From: UBA1731 sp964567665
GTDB lineage: Bacteria; Verrucomicrobiota; Kiritimatiellia; RFP12; UBA1067
Direction of reading: 5' to 3'
Assembly: GCA_964567665.1 (NCBI GenBank)
Contig: CAZMNN010000031.1
Coordinates: 1-28,120, forward strand
DNA length: 28,120 bases
Shown: piece after piece, positions 1 to 8,708 of the stretch
Numbering within the stretch: position 1 is the first letter of the stretch
Layout: every line of letters starts with the position of its first letter
The notes under the pieces: generated by a model
Database searches by the model: none
Told to the model about the DNA's origin: nothing
What the model saw: only the letters and a program-made list of their open reading frames with translations
Program-made: the position numbers and the translations under genes

Positions 1-125
1 CATTCATTGCAATCCGCATTCAGCCGATGGCGCATCTGTGTGCGACACGCCTCTATGAAAGATCTACGCGGCCTCTCGACCGCCGCCAGACAAAGGCACA
101 CCAAATCCAGCAAAAATTCGTGCGG

Positions 126-154
126 ATTGTACCATACTCTCCATCGCCGCGCAA
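126..154 (-). promoter_or_regulatory. Candidate sigma-70 type promoter reading left out of the window
   Basis: On the minus strand a TTGCGC hexamer (149-154) is followed after exactly 17 bases by TACAAT (126-131). Transcription would begin near position 118 and run off the left edge. The whole stretch 1-371 downstream of dxs has no convincing reading frame on either strand. ATG triplets on the minus strand at 7-5 and 3-1 could be the start of the next gene, but neither has a Shine-Dalgarno sequence. The -35 match is only partial; the -10 element and spacing are good. Confidence 0.4.
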
Positions 155-371
155 CTGACCCGCTCACGCATATGGGGATTGAGCACAAAATTTCATCCGT
201 ATTTGGCACAAGGCACAACCAGACACCTTGAACAAACACGGAATGGAAGACATATCATATCCGGCAATGGACAATAACGCATACGACGCTTGCCACGGAG
301 GGTTCTGAAAACCTTTGCCTACGCGAATCAGAACGGGAGCCGCAACAATGGATTCTCAAGCAATGTGCCGG

Positions 372-2228
372 TCAATGCAGCACAGATTTACGAGCCGCTT
401 CAACCGTCTGCGCGATCCTGTCGGCGACGGTCTCGGCATCGAACCCAAACTCCCGCTCAAGCTCGTCAACCTTGCCATGTCCTACGATTGCGTCTGGCCA
501 GCCAAACACCAAATCCGCGCCGATGCCTTCTCCGAAACCGCCGCATACGGTTCCGTTTTCTAACGTCGCAACGATTGCCGCATCCGTTCCGCGAAGCGAT
601 GCGCTCGGCTTCACGCGGTTTACCGGCACGACCTCAGCAACAATCCCTCTGTCCGCCAGCATATTCCGAACCTTGCCTGCCTTAGCCACCTGATCGCCGA
701 CAGCACAGATGACGACATCAGCACGGCCTTTTGCATTGGACGCCTCTGAGCCACCTTGAATGAAACCTTCAATGTCGCGACGCAGCGGCGCGGCTCCTCT
801 CGGATAGCGTATCGCCGTCGGATGATCCGCCGACAAGACCTCCTCAAGCAACTCCCCAAGCTCCTCTGCACAGGTCGGCGCGACAACGTGCATTCCCGCA
901 AGAGGCTTCAGCAACGGTATGTCATACAGTCCGTGGTGCGTCGCCCCGTCCGCCCCTACGCATCCGGCGCGGTCAACGGCAAACACAACCTGAAGACGCT
1001 GCAAACACACATCGTGCTGTATCTGGTCTATCGACCGTTGCAGGAATGTGGAGTAGATCGCGACGACAGGCTTCATGCCGGCCTTGGCAAGACCGGCGGC
1101 AAACGTCACCGCAAGCCCTTCACAGATGCCGACATCGAAAAACCTTTCCGGAAAGGCCTTGGCGAAAGACGCCAATCCGGTTCCGTCCTTCATGGCCGCA
1201 ACCACCGCGCAGACCTTGTCATCTTTTTTCGCCAGCCTGATCATGGCTTCGCCAAACGCCGCATTCCACGACACGTTGGCGGGCTTTGCCGCCGCAGACG
1301 ATTCAGAAACCTGTTGAGGAGAGGATACGAACCTGCGCATTGCGTCGCTGCGGCTGAACGGCCCCACGCCGTGCCACGCCGTCGGATCCGCCTCTGCGGG
1401 CGGGAAACCCTTGCCTTTCCGCGTCACCATGTGCACCACGACAGAACGCTTATCCTCCTTTGCGACCGTCAGCGCGGAGGTGACCGCCGCAAGATCATGT
1501 CCATCGACCGGGCCGATGTAGCGGAGACCGAGGGACTCGAACAGCGAGTTCGTAAGCCAAAACGACTTTAGCACCTGTTCAGCGCGATGATACACCGAAC
1601 GGAGGAAGGTTAGGCGCATACGGTGGCCGGCCTGCTCCGCAACGGCCTTGGCGCGGTTGTAGCGGACATCCGCAAGCAGACGTCCCAGCGACCGCGCAAA
1701 CGCACCTACATTCTTCGATATGGACATCGCGTTGTCGTTAACCACCACAATCATCTTGTTCGTCAGCGACGTGCAGCAGTTCAGAGCCTCAAGCGATCCA
1801 CCGTTCGACAGCGAAGCGTCTCCGACAACGGCGACAACGTGTCCGCCGCCAATCCTGTCCCTCGCGGCGGCAAGACCCACCGCCGCACCGAGCGCAGACC
1901 CTGCATGACCCGCTATGAACGCATCGCACCGGGACTCGTTCGGATTGGGGAATCCGGATATTCCATGGTGGCGGCGCAGCGTTCCGAACGAATCTCCGCG
2001 CCCGGTCAATATCTTCCATGCGTACGCCTGGTGTCCGACATCCCACAGCACCCGGTCGGTCTCCGGATCGAACGTCCGCAACAGCCCAATCGCAAGTTCA
2101 ACAGCGCCAAGCGAGGCTGCGAGATGTCCGCCGTTTGCGGAGACTGTCTCCAATATCTGCTCGCGTACGCTTGCCGCCAGCGCGGGCAGATCTCCGTCCG
2201 GAAGGTTCCTGACCTCTTCAGGCGTCAT
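372..2228 (-). CDS. dxs: 1-deoxy-D-xylulose-5-phosphate synthase
   Basis: This enzyme condenses pyruvate and glyceraldehyde 3-phosphate to 1-deoxy-D-xylulose 5-phosphate using thiamine diphosphate, the entry step of the MEP isoprenoid pathway in the cytoplasm. The 618-residue length is normal for the family. Visible signatures are LWDVGHQAYAWKILTGR (about 61-77), HAGSALG (108-114), NDNAMSISKNVG (164-175), GLRYIGPVDGHD (234-245), the catalytic Glu at 370, and DRAGCVGADGATHHG in the transketolase pyrimidine domain. Two sites differ from the textbook sequence. The cofactor motif reads GDASLSNG (136-143) instead of GDG-type, and Glu370 is followed by GL rather than the usual QH. The start codon overlaps the uppS stop as ATGA, which implies translational coupling. 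It is the last gene of the iorA-uppS-dxs group, and no clear terminator follows it. Identity is firm. Confidence 0.95.
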   Translation of the reverse strand: MTPEEVRNLPDGDLPALAASVREQILETVSANGGHLAASLGAVELAIGLLRTFDPETDRVLWDVGHQAYAWKILTGRGDSFGTLRRHHGISGFPNPNESRCDAFIAGHAGSALGAAVGLAAARDRIGGGHVVAVVGDASLSNGGSLEALNCCTSLTNKMIVVVNDNAMSISKNVGAFARSLGRLLADVRYNRAKAVAEQAGHRMRLTFLRSVYHRAEQVLKSFWLTNSLFESLGLRYIGPVDGHDLAAVTSALTVAKEDKRSVVVHMVTRKGKGFPPAEADPTAWHGVGPFSRSDAMRRFVSSPQQVSESSAAAKPANVSWNAAFGEAMIRLAKKDDKVCAVVAAMKDGTGLASFAKAFPERFFDVGICEGLAVTFAAGLAKAGMKPVVAIYSTFLQRSIDQIQHDVCLQRLQVVFAVDRAGCVGADGATHHGLYDIPLLKPLAGMHVVAPTCAEELGELLEEVLSADHPTAIRYPRGAAPLRRDIEGFIQGGSEASNAKGRADVVICAVGDQVAKAGKVRNMLADRGIVAEVVPVNRVKPSASLRGTDAAIVATLENGTVCGGFGEGIGADLVFGWPDAIVGHGKVDELEREFGFDAETVADRIAQTVEAARKSVLH

Positions 2229-2980
2229 GACTTCACGCCCCCCATGCGACGGTCGCGTTTGGCGTATGCGGCCAGCGCCTCGTCAAAATCGTTCTTGCCG
2301 AAATCAGGCCACAGCACGGACGTCACCCAGAACTCCGAATACGCACACTGCCACAGGAGAAAATTGGACACCCTGAATTCGCCTGACGTGCGAATGATGA
2401 GATCTGGATCCGGAACGTCGGGCGCATACAGATACCGGCGGAACATATCATCTGACGGCGGTTCGTGCGCATCGGCTTTCCCGTCCACCACGTCGAGGGC
2501 ATAGCGTCGCGCCGCCTCGACTATCTCTGCCCTGCCGCCGTAGGAGATGGCCACCACGAGCTGAAGCGCATCGCACTTCGCCGTCTTCCGCTCTGCGGCG
2601 TCAATCTGCCGCTGCAACGACGGCGGAAGATCCTCGCGCCGCCCGACGACACGGATGCGCACATTCCTCTCGACAAACATTCCGGTTTTCGTGCGCAGGA
2701 GCAACCCCATCAGCTTCATCAGGCCATCCACCTCCGCCGAAGATCGCTTCCAGTTCTCCGTCGAGAACGCATACAGAGTAAGGTATCGGACACCCGCAGA
2801 GAGACACAGGTCAACAACCCTCAACACAGTCTTGACGCCAGCGCGATGCCCCTCCAATCTCGGCATTCCGCGAGACTTCGCCCACCGGCCGTTGCCGTCC
2901 ATTATCATGGCAACGTGCCGGGGAACGGCAGGTTGATCCACTTTCTGCACAGCGGAACGCCCTTTCGCGGAATCCTTCAT
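2225..2980 (-). CDS. uppS: Undecaprenyl diphosphate synthase (cis-prenyltransferase)
   Basis: The product adds isopentenyl units to farnesyl diphosphate to make undecaprenyl diphosphate, the lipid carrier for peptidoglycan and O-antigen synthesis. It is a soluble or membrane-associated homodimer in this family. The conserved blocks are present in order: MDGNGRWA with the catalytic Asp (Asp28 from the chosen start), HRAG, LYAFSTENW, and near the C-terminus DLIIRTSGE followed by SNFLLWQ. The ATG at 2980 gives 251 aa, the usual length, with the family's typical short N-terminal lead. An in-frame GTG at 3004 would add eight residues and overlap iorA by 11 bases; neither start has a strong ribosome binding site. 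It overlaps dxs by 4 bases. Placing dxs beside uppS puts the first MEP enzyme next to a major consumer of isoprenoid units. Confidence 0.95.
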   Translation of the reverse strand: MKDSAKGRSAVQKVDQPAVPRHVAMIMDGNGRWAKSRGMPRLEGHRAGVKTVLRVVDLCLSAGVRYLTLYAFSTENWKRSSAEVDGLMKLMGLLLRTKTGMFVERNVRIRVVGRREDLPPSLQRQIDAAERKTAKCDALQLVVAISYGGRAEIVEAARRYALDVVDGKADAHEPPSDDMFRRYLYAPDVPDPDLIIRTSGEFRVSNFLLWQCAYSEFWVTSVLWPDFGKNDFDEALAAYAKRDRRMGGVKS

Positions 2981-2993
2981 CAGAGTTGCTGCA

Positions 2994-4760
2994 TTACCGC
3001 ACACGTACGATGGCGCCGAACCGGCACACCTGCGAACACTGCTTGCAGCCGGCGCAGAGCGAAGGATCGATCTTCATCTTGAAGCGGTCAGGAGCGGATT
3101 CCTCGCCCCTTGTGATGGCCGGGCATCCAAGCTTGAAGCAGGCGCCGCACGACTTGCACTTGGCGGAATCAACCTCGCAAAGACCTTCCTTTGTGAGCTT
3201 CGCCGCAATGCGACACGGCGCATAGGCCACGATGAGCGCACCTTCGTCGCCGTCCATCGCGTCCTTCAGCACCCTCTCAAGCTCCGCAAGATCGTCCGCA
3301 GAGACCGTGACCACCTTCTTGAGACCGCAAGCCTTCGCGATTTCCGTTATCTCCGTGACGGGGGCGGGATCGCCGGCGAGCGTCTTTCCGGAGCCGGGGT
3401 TGTCCTGATGCCCCGTCATGCCGGTTATGCGGTTGTCAAGCACCACAGTGGTGACGGGCGTTCCGTTGTACTGCGCGGACAGTATGCCGGTCATGCCGGA
3501 ATGGAAGAAGGTCGAATCGCCGAGGATGGCGCATATCCGCCCCTTGTACCCGGCTTTCTTCATTCCGGCGGCGTTTCCGATCGATGCGCCCATGCAGATT
3601 GTCGTGTCCATCGCATTGAGCGGAGGGAACGCGCCGAGCGTATAGCACCCGATGTCGCCGGTCACAGTCGCCTTGAGCTTGTTCAGCACATAGAACACCC
3701 CACGGTGTCCGCAACCGGCGCACAGCACCGGCGGACGCGTCGGCAGCGGCTCGGCCGGAGCGGCAGACGCCTTTGGCGCAGGCACATCACCGAGAATCTC
3801 ATGACGGAGAGCGCGTACACGGTCGGGGTTCAGCTCAAGCATGTTCATCTCCGTCTCATGCTCCACGACCTTGATGCCCATTGCGCGGATCTGCTCCTCA
3901 AGGAACGGATCAAGCTCCTCTACCACAAGCACACGCTCCACGCTATTCGCGAACTCGGAAACCAAGTTGCGCGGGAGCGGATTCGTCCAGCCAAGCTTGA
4001 GTATGGAGAACTCCGGAAACACCTCCTTCACATACTGGTAGGCCACGCCGGAGGTCACGATACCGAGGGACGCATTACCCTTTTCGATGCGGTTGAAGCG
4101 TGATGCGGAAGACTCCTGCGTCATCGCCTCGGTGCGCTTCTGCGCATTGAGACGGTGTCCGCGCGCGAACATCGGGACGGGAATCGTCTTCGATATGTTC
4201 TTCTCGTACGGAATGAGCGGATGCGGCGCCGGGTTGAACTCTCCAAGATCCACGAGAGAAGATGAATGTGAAGTGCGCGTCGTGAGCCTGAGGAAGCAGG
4301 GAACCTGATGCTTTTCCGAAATCTCGAACGCGGCCTGAACCATGTCATAGGCCTCCTGGGAATCCGAAGGCTCCAGCATCGGCGCACGGGCGAACTTGGC
4401 GATGTTGCGGTTGTCCTGCTCGTTCTGCGACGAATGCATACCCGGATCGTCGGCGACGCACACGACCATGCCGCCGGTTGCGCCGACATAGGTGAACGTC
4501 ATCAGCGGATCCATCGCGACGTTAAGCCCGACATGCTTCATGGCGGTGAGCGAACGCGCACCGGCGATGGATGCGCCTATGGCGGTCTCCATCGCAACCT
4601 TTTCGTTCACGGCCCACTCGCACTTCACAGTGTCCTTGAACTTCACTACGTTCTCAAGTATCTCCGTCGACGGCGTCCCCGGATAGGCGCTCGCCACAAC
4701 ACATCCTGCATTCGCGGCGCCACACGCCACTGCCTCGTTGGCAGAAAGCATCTTCTTCAT
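2994..4760 (-). CDS. iorA: Indolepyruvate:ferredoxin oxidoreductase, alpha subunit
   Basis: The alpha subunit of this anaerobic thiamine-dependent enzyme carries the catalytic centre that oxidatively decarboxylates aryl pyruvates, from aromatic amino acid transamination, to aryl-acetyl-CoA while reducing ferredoxin. The 588-aa protein has the pyrimidine-binding domain first (YPGTPSTEI near residue 26, then NEKVAMETAIGASIAGAR). The TPP-binding domain follows (LCAGCGHRGVFY, GDIGCYTLG, GDSTFFHSG). At the C-terminus are two 4Fe-4S motifs, C-x2-C-x2-C-x4-CP and C-x2-C-x2-C-x3-C. The start is supported by a strong AGGAGGGG ribosome binding site nine bases or less upstream. A TAGAAT -10-like hexamer lies at 4791-4796 without a good -35. 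The partner gene iorB is not adjacent: uppS follows and an unrelated exported protein precedes it. The alpha subunit normally works as a complex with beta, so iorB is probably elsewhere in the genome. Confidence 0.93.
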   Translation of the reverse strand: MKKMLSANEAVACGAANAGCVVASAYPGTPSTEILENVVKFKDTVKCEWAVNEKVAMETAIGASIAGARSLTAMKHVGLNVAMDPLMTFTYVGATGGMVVCVADDPGMHSSQNEQDNRNIAKFARAPMLEPSDSQEAYDMVQAAFEISEKHQVPCFLRLTTRTSHSSSLVDLGEFNPAPHPLIPYEKNISKTIPVPMFARGHRLNAQKRTEAMTQESSASRFNRIEKGNASLGIVTSGVAYQYVKEVFPEFSILKLGWTNPLPRNLVSEFANSVERVLVVEELDPFLEEQIRAMGIKVVEHETEMNMLELNPDRVRALRHEILGDVPAPKASAAPAEPLPTRPPVLCAGCGHRGVFYVLNKLKATVTGDIGCYTLGAFPPLNAMDTTICMGASIGNAAGMKKAGYKGRICAILGDSTFFHSGMTGILSAQYNGTPVTTVVLDNRITGMTGHQDNPGSGKTLAGDPAPVTEITEIAKACGLKKVVTVSADDLAELERVLKDAMDGDEGALIVAYAPCRIAAKLTKEGLCEVDSAKCKSCGACFKLGCPAITRGEESAPDRFKMKIDPSLCAGCKQCSQVCRFGAIVRVR

Positions 4761-4916
4761 CTAATCCCCTCCTGAAATGAAATTCGGTGTATTCTACCAC
4801 ATTTCACCCGGCTGCGCCGTCCATTCATGAAATGAAGCGGAAAGGGACGGAATGTCGCTTTCCCTGGCGCACCTTGACAAGATTCACGCCACAGCAATCT
4901 TCCACCGGCGAACACC

Positions 4917-6563
4917 CTACCTGCGCTCGGCAAGCAGCAGTTCTATCGCATCCACAAGCACCTTTGCCCCGAACGAATCAAGTCTCATGTCCATCCAGTC
5001 AACCGTACCGTCGCGAGAGAACAGGAACGGAAGGAACAGATATTCAGGCATCCAGCATACGCCATCCGCAAGAGCACCGACCGTCATGGACTTCCCGCCC
5101 GAATGCAGCGTCGCGAGCGGACGGACTGAATCGTCCGTCTTGAGCGAGAAGCTGCACCGTGGCTTGCAGAATCCGTTGAAGTTCGGGTTGCGGACAAGCG
5201 CGAACGGCCCGGCACCTGTGCGTTTCATGCAGTCCGAAAACGAAAAGCGCATGGATGCCCAATCACCCATCCCATCCAGATACCATCCCGATGAAACAGG
5301 AACCTCAGAATCTTCAAGGCGCACGAAATGGCGTTTCAGCCCAGTGATGTCCAACCTGTCCATACCGCCGACGGCGAACAGTCTGCCGCCCGACTTCACA
5401 TAGCGGGAGATTATCGCGGCGTGCCTTTCCGTCAATCCCTTCGCAGCCCCGAGATCGATGAACAGCACAGGCATTTTCTCCGGCTGCGGCAGAGCGCTCT
5501 TCTCCATGTCCCAAAGGGAGATGCCGTGCAAGGCATATCCGGCGTCACGCAAGGAACGTCCCGCCGCAGCGGTGATCATCTTGCCGACAAATGAAAGAGC
5601 CGTAAGGTGGAAAGAGCCGTAAGGCTCACAGACAAGCCCAATCGTCACCTTCGGTTTTGCCGGGTTGAGCGATGCGTCGAAGATTCCGCGCCATACCGCC
5701 TGCGTCCGCGGATCTCCGCGACGTCTCCGTTGCTCTTCCCTGACAGGCAGAAGGCTGCAGTCCGCCGGCGTGAATTCGCCGGGGGCGTTGCGCATCGTCC
5801 AGCAGGTCCAGGCCATGTCCAACAGCGACCGTACCTGCGCCATGCAAATACGCGCCATGGCGGAGACGTGCTGTTCACGCGTCCCGAACGCCGCATCAAC
5901 CTCAATTTCGGCGGACACTTCCGACTGATGATAGCTGTCATCGACCGTCATCGCGACAACCGCATCCTTGAACGATGACGCATACGTCTTCGGACGGTAC
6001 GTCTCAAGCTCATTCCTCACCAAACGCGCCACATCCCTGTCATCGAGCGAAAGTTCGCAATCGTGCTTCCACCCGTAGTCGATTCCGCTGAAACATGAAT
6101 ATGTAGTGAAATGAAGGATGGGCGTATGGTTTATCGCGCCCTGATCCGAAACGGAGTGGCTCAACACTGACAGGTAGAATGCGGCGTTGTGTGCATTCCC
6201 CTCCTTGAAAGCCTTCCTCAGGAGGGAGTACATGGCCGCCCTGCCTGGATGACGGTGAAGCCACTCTCCGCTGCTGTATCCAAAATCCTTCAAAATCGCC
6301 TTGTCCACATCCCCGACGATGACCCCTGTCATGTCGAGCGTCTGATCGGGATGACCGGGAAAATGGTCAGGATGGTGACACCAGCGCGTCAGGTTTGTAC
6401 CGCCCTCGCTTCCGAGAAATGCCTTGATCTCGGCGGGAAGATATTCGCCAAGCAGTATCGCCGTGTCGTCATGCCCCCTGTCGCTCCATGCGAAGACGGA
6501 ACACGCCGTTGCGGCAAATGCCACTGCAAGAAGCTGACGAAACATCCTTGGCATTTTCGCCAT
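4917..6563 (-). CDS. Exported zinc-dependent phospholipase C / S1-P1 nuclease-fold protein with extra C-terminal domain
   Basis: The N-terminus is a signal peptide ending VFA, and cleavage would leave Trp26 as the new N-terminal residue. That is a hallmark of the zinc-dependent phospholipase C/S1-P1 nuclease superfamily, where the terminal Trp binds zinc. Mature numbering then gives Trp1, His6 (WSDRGH), Asp41 (in CHHPDH), a His pair at 78/80, and His111-x3-Asp115-x5-His121. The same H-x3-D-x5-H spacing is known from Bacillus cereus PLC (118/122/128) and nuclease P1 (116/120/126). A later H-x2-E pair (KHDCE) may complete the set. After about residue 330 a second alpha/beta region (PVLFIDLG...ISRYVKSGGRLFAVGG) looks like a glutamine-amidotransferase-like fold without obvious catalytic residues. 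The ATG at 6563 is chosen for its GGGAGGTG ribosome binding site and signal peptide; it lies 19 bases after dut. Whether it cleaves phospholipid or nucleic acid cannot be told. Confidence 0.75.
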   Translation of the reverse strand: MAKMPRMFRQLLAVAFAATACSVFAWSDRGHDDTAILLGEYLPAEIKAFLGSEGGTNLTRWCHHPDHFPGHPDQTLDMTGVIVGDVDKAILKDFGYSSGEWLHRHPGRAAMYSLLRKAFKEGNAHNAAFYLSVLSHSVSDQGAINHTPILHFTTYSCFSGIDYGWKHDCELSLDDRDVARLVRNELETYRPKTYASSFKDAVVAMTVDDSYHQSEVSAEIEVDAAFGTREQHVSAMARICMAQVRSLLDMAWTCWTMRNAPGEFTPADCSLLPVREEQRRRRGDPRTQAVWRGIFDASLNPAKPKVTIGLVCEPYGSFHLTALSFVGKMITAAAGRSLRDAGYALHGISLWDMEKSALPQPEKMPVLFIDLGAAKGLTERHAAIISRYVKSGGRLFAVGGMDRLDITGLKRHFVRLEDSEVPVSSGWYLDGMGDWASMRFSFSDCMKRTGAGPFALVRNPNFNGFCKPRCSFSLKTDDSVRPLATLHSGGKSMTVGALADGVCWMPEYLFLPFLFSRDGTVDWMDMRLDSFGAKVLVDAIELLLAERR

Positions 6564-6582
6564 GGCCGCTATCCACCTCCCT

Positions 6583-7011
6583 TCAGACGCCTGTGGAACC
6601 GAAACCTCCAGAACCGCGTTCCGTATCGTCAAGGACGGAAACCTCTTCAATCACGGCTCTCGTGCATGGCGCAATCACCATCTGGGCGATTCTTGCGCCT
6701 CGCTCGACCTGAAAAGTCTCCGTGCCGAAATTAGCAAGTATCACGCCTATCTCGCCGCGATATCCTTCATCGATCGTACCCGGCGAATTGAGAACCGCAA
6801 CCCCGGACTTGAGCGCGAGACCGCTGCGCGATCGCACCTGCGCCTCATACCCCGGAGGAAGCATCATTGCCAGCCCGGTGTGAACAAGCCGCCGTTCACC
6901 GGGGGCAATCGCACACGGCTCAACGGCACACAAATCCATCCCGGCGTCGCCGGGATGGGCATAGGAGGGAAGGACTGCCGCCGGGTCAGTCTTCCGAAAT
7001 CTCACCGTCAT
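6583..7011 (-). CDS. dut: Deoxyuridine 5'-triphosphate nucleotidohydrolase (dUTPase)
   Basis: This trimeric cytoplasmic enzyme hydrolyses dUTP to dUMP and diphosphate, keeping uracil out of DNA and feeding thymidylate synthesis. All five family motifs are visible in order: GDAGMDL, RSRSGLALKSG, NSPGTIDEGYRGEI (with the catalytic Asp and the Tyr of the uracil pocket), RIAQMV, and the flexible C-terminal RGSGGFGSTG arm. The ATG at 7011 gives 142 aa, normal for the trimeric class, and has GAGG about nine bases upstream. A TTG at 7026 and an ATG at 7017 are in frame but less well placed. The start lies 26 bases inside the end of the foldase gene upstream, so the two genes are probably co-transcribed and coupled. 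Confidence 0.96.
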   Translation of the reverse strand: MTVRFRKTDPAAVLPSYAHPGDAGMDLCAVEPCAIAPGERRLVHTGLAMMLPPGYEAQVRSRSGLALKSGVAVLNSPGTIDEGYRGEIGVILANFGTETFQVERGARIAQMVIAPCTRAVIEEVSVLDDTERGSGGFGSTGV

Positions 7012-8668
7012 CGTCATATTCCTCAATGGAAGCCCCGGCGCCGGCTTTGAGGTTCATACGGGCAAGATTCCACTTGCTCCACGAAGTCGCGAAGGAGTAG
7101 GCTGACGCCTGGCTCAATTCATCGCGGATCTGTCCACGAATCATCTGCGCCTCGGCGGCATCGCCCGGTGTCCTGTCCTCAAGATACACCACGAGACCGT
7201 TTCCGGGAGTTGCGCCTTTGATGAAATCTGAAATCTGCCCCTTGGAGAGACGCATCGCCGGCCCTGCGACATACGACGAATCAGGGAAAGCACCGCGTCC
7301 CATCGAGGATACTGAGAATGTGATCGAGGTGGAAACGTTCGCATCGCCAAACATCTTCGCATCAAACGGCTTGCCCTTGGCGAGTTCGGCGGCAGCGAGG
7401 GCGCGAACCTTGTCCACGGACGCCTTGAACGCCTTTTCCTTTGCATCGGCAAGTGCATCCGCCTTGATTATCCCCTTAGCCTCCTCGAAAGACGGCACAT
7501 GAGCCTTTACGAACCTGTCGCGCTCAATCAGATAAACGGAATTCGTGCCGGCTACAACGCCATAGCGCAGATCAGGAGATTCCGGGTCGAGTTCCGACAC
7601 AGCCTCGCCAAATCCGTCTACACCCGGCGCGAACGCGGAGGGCCGACTCATGAAGCCAGGCACATAGCCCGTTCCGTCAAGCGAGAAAAGCGGTGTCGTC
7701 ACAACCTTCACACCATCCTCCTTCGCAATCTGATCAAGCCTCGACGTCTTGGCATCCGCAGTGCCGTCGGACGGATATGCGCGGAAGAGCAGATTCGTGC
7801 GGTAGGCCTCGATGGAGGCGATGAGCTGAAGCTCCTTTTCAAGAATGCCCTTGACCTCTTCGAACTTCTTGGTGACAACACCATTCGTCGTCTGCGTCTC
7901 GAAGCGGTTGAGATTTGCGTCATAATGGTCATGCAGCTCGTCGTCGGTTATCTTGAACTGGGCAAGACGCGCCGGGGCATCAGCAACGAACTTCAAGTAA
8001 CGAACGGTCACGCAATCCGGCATGGCGATGGAGTTCGTGTTTTCGTCGTAGTACTCCTTGAGCATCTTGTCGTCAAGCTTAGGAGCGGACTTCGCCTTGT
8101 CGGCGAAACGGACAATCCGCACGGTCAACTTGTCGGTGACGTCGTTTACTGCCGTATCAAGCTCCATCGGGGACACGAAGCGCGAGGCATCCATCATGGC
8201 CATCCGCAGCTTCATGAGCGTAAGTCTGCGCTTTTCCGCACCCTCGAAAAGTTCTGGGGTGAGACCGTTTTCACGGAGGATGCGCTCATATGTCGCCATG
8301 TTGAATCCACCGTCCTGCCCCGCAAACTGACGGAGCAGATTCTGCTTGACCTCATCATCAGACGCCACAATTCCAAGGCTCTCCGCCACATCGTACGCGG
8401 CGATGTTCTCCCACGCGGCGCGATTCGCTTCCGCGTTCGAGAGGGTCGTGTTCCGGCTGCGTCCGAACCCTCGGACATCCTCGACGAAACGGCTGAACCG
8501 CGATGCGGGAACATCCTTGCCGTTCAGTTCGCCGGAAACTGCCCCGCCGTCTCCGGAATCGCCTCCTACGAGAAGAAAGTCAAATGCGAAGAACGCCGAA
8601 ATAGCCACGGCGAACACGCCCCAGATCCATTTGTTGCGAATGATGCGGTTGAACTGATGAATGACCAC
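6986..8668 (-). CDS. PpiD/SurA-like membrane-anchored periplasmic foldase
   Basis: The 560-aa protein has a short positively charged cytoplasmic end, one membrane helix (about residues 14-34) and a large periplasmic part, the PpiD layout. PpiD helps newly exported proteins at the Sec translocon. Residues 42-190 resemble the SurA N-terminal chaperone domain (GELNGKDVPASRF..., then helical segments with FNMATYERILRENGLTPE). The centre, where a parvulin prolyl isomerase domain would sit, has no recognisable HILV or GGDLGW-type motif. The sequence from about 380 to 450 matches the usual PpiD C-terminal pattern (SVYLIERDRFVKAHVPSFEEAKGII, split here by eye). The start codon is GTG, with AGGGA eight bases upstream. 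It ends in an acidic tail (EEYDDDGEISED). It lies 40 bases after the exported FecR-like gene and overlaps dut. The fold assignment is good; isomerase activity is doubtful. Confidence 0.75.
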   Translation of the reverse strand: MVIHQFNRIIRNKWIWGVFAVAISAFFAFDFLLVGGDSGDGGAVSGELNGKDVPASRFSRFVEDVRGFGRSRNTTLSNAEANRAAWENIAAYDVAESLGIVASDDEVKQNLLRQFAGQDGGFNMATYERILRENGLTPELFEGAEKRRLTLMKLRMAMMDASRFVSPMELDTAVNDVTDKLTVRIVRFADKAKSAPKLDDKMLKEYYDENTNSIAMPDCVTVRYLKFVADAPARLAQFKITDDELHDHYDANLNRFETQTTNGVVTKKFEEVKGILEKELQLIASIEAYRTNLLFRAYPSDGTADAKTSRLDQIAKEDGVKVVTTPLFSLDGTGYVPGFMSRPSAFAPGVDGFGEAVSELDPESPDLRYGVVAGTNSVYLIERDRFVKAHVPSFEEAKGIIKADALADAKEKAFKASVDKVRALAAAELAKGKPFDAKMFGDANVSTSITFSVSSMGRGAFPDSSYVAGPAMRLSKGQISDFIKGATPGNGLVVYLEDRTPGDAAEAQMIRGQIRDELSQASAYSFATSWSKWNLARMNLKAGAGASIEEYDDDGEISED

Positions 8669-8708
8669 TTTTTTGTCCCTGTTGTTGTTTCTGTCTTTCT
8701 AAACTCTC

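Noticed and set aside
300..313. Small inverted repeat (GGTT...AACC) after dxs
   Set aside because: Stem of only four to five base pairs; too weak for a terminator.
7..371. Short plus-strand frames in the left intergenic region
   Set aside because: No ribosome binding site, no recognisable protein features, opposite to all other genes.
4874..4879. Perfect TTGACA on the plus strand
   Set aside because: No -10 hexamer at a suitable distance and no plus-strand gene follows.
4761..4916. Hairpin-like sequences between the phospholipase-fold gene and iorA
   Set aside because: Only five to six base-pair stems with long loops and no T run; not enough to call a terminator.
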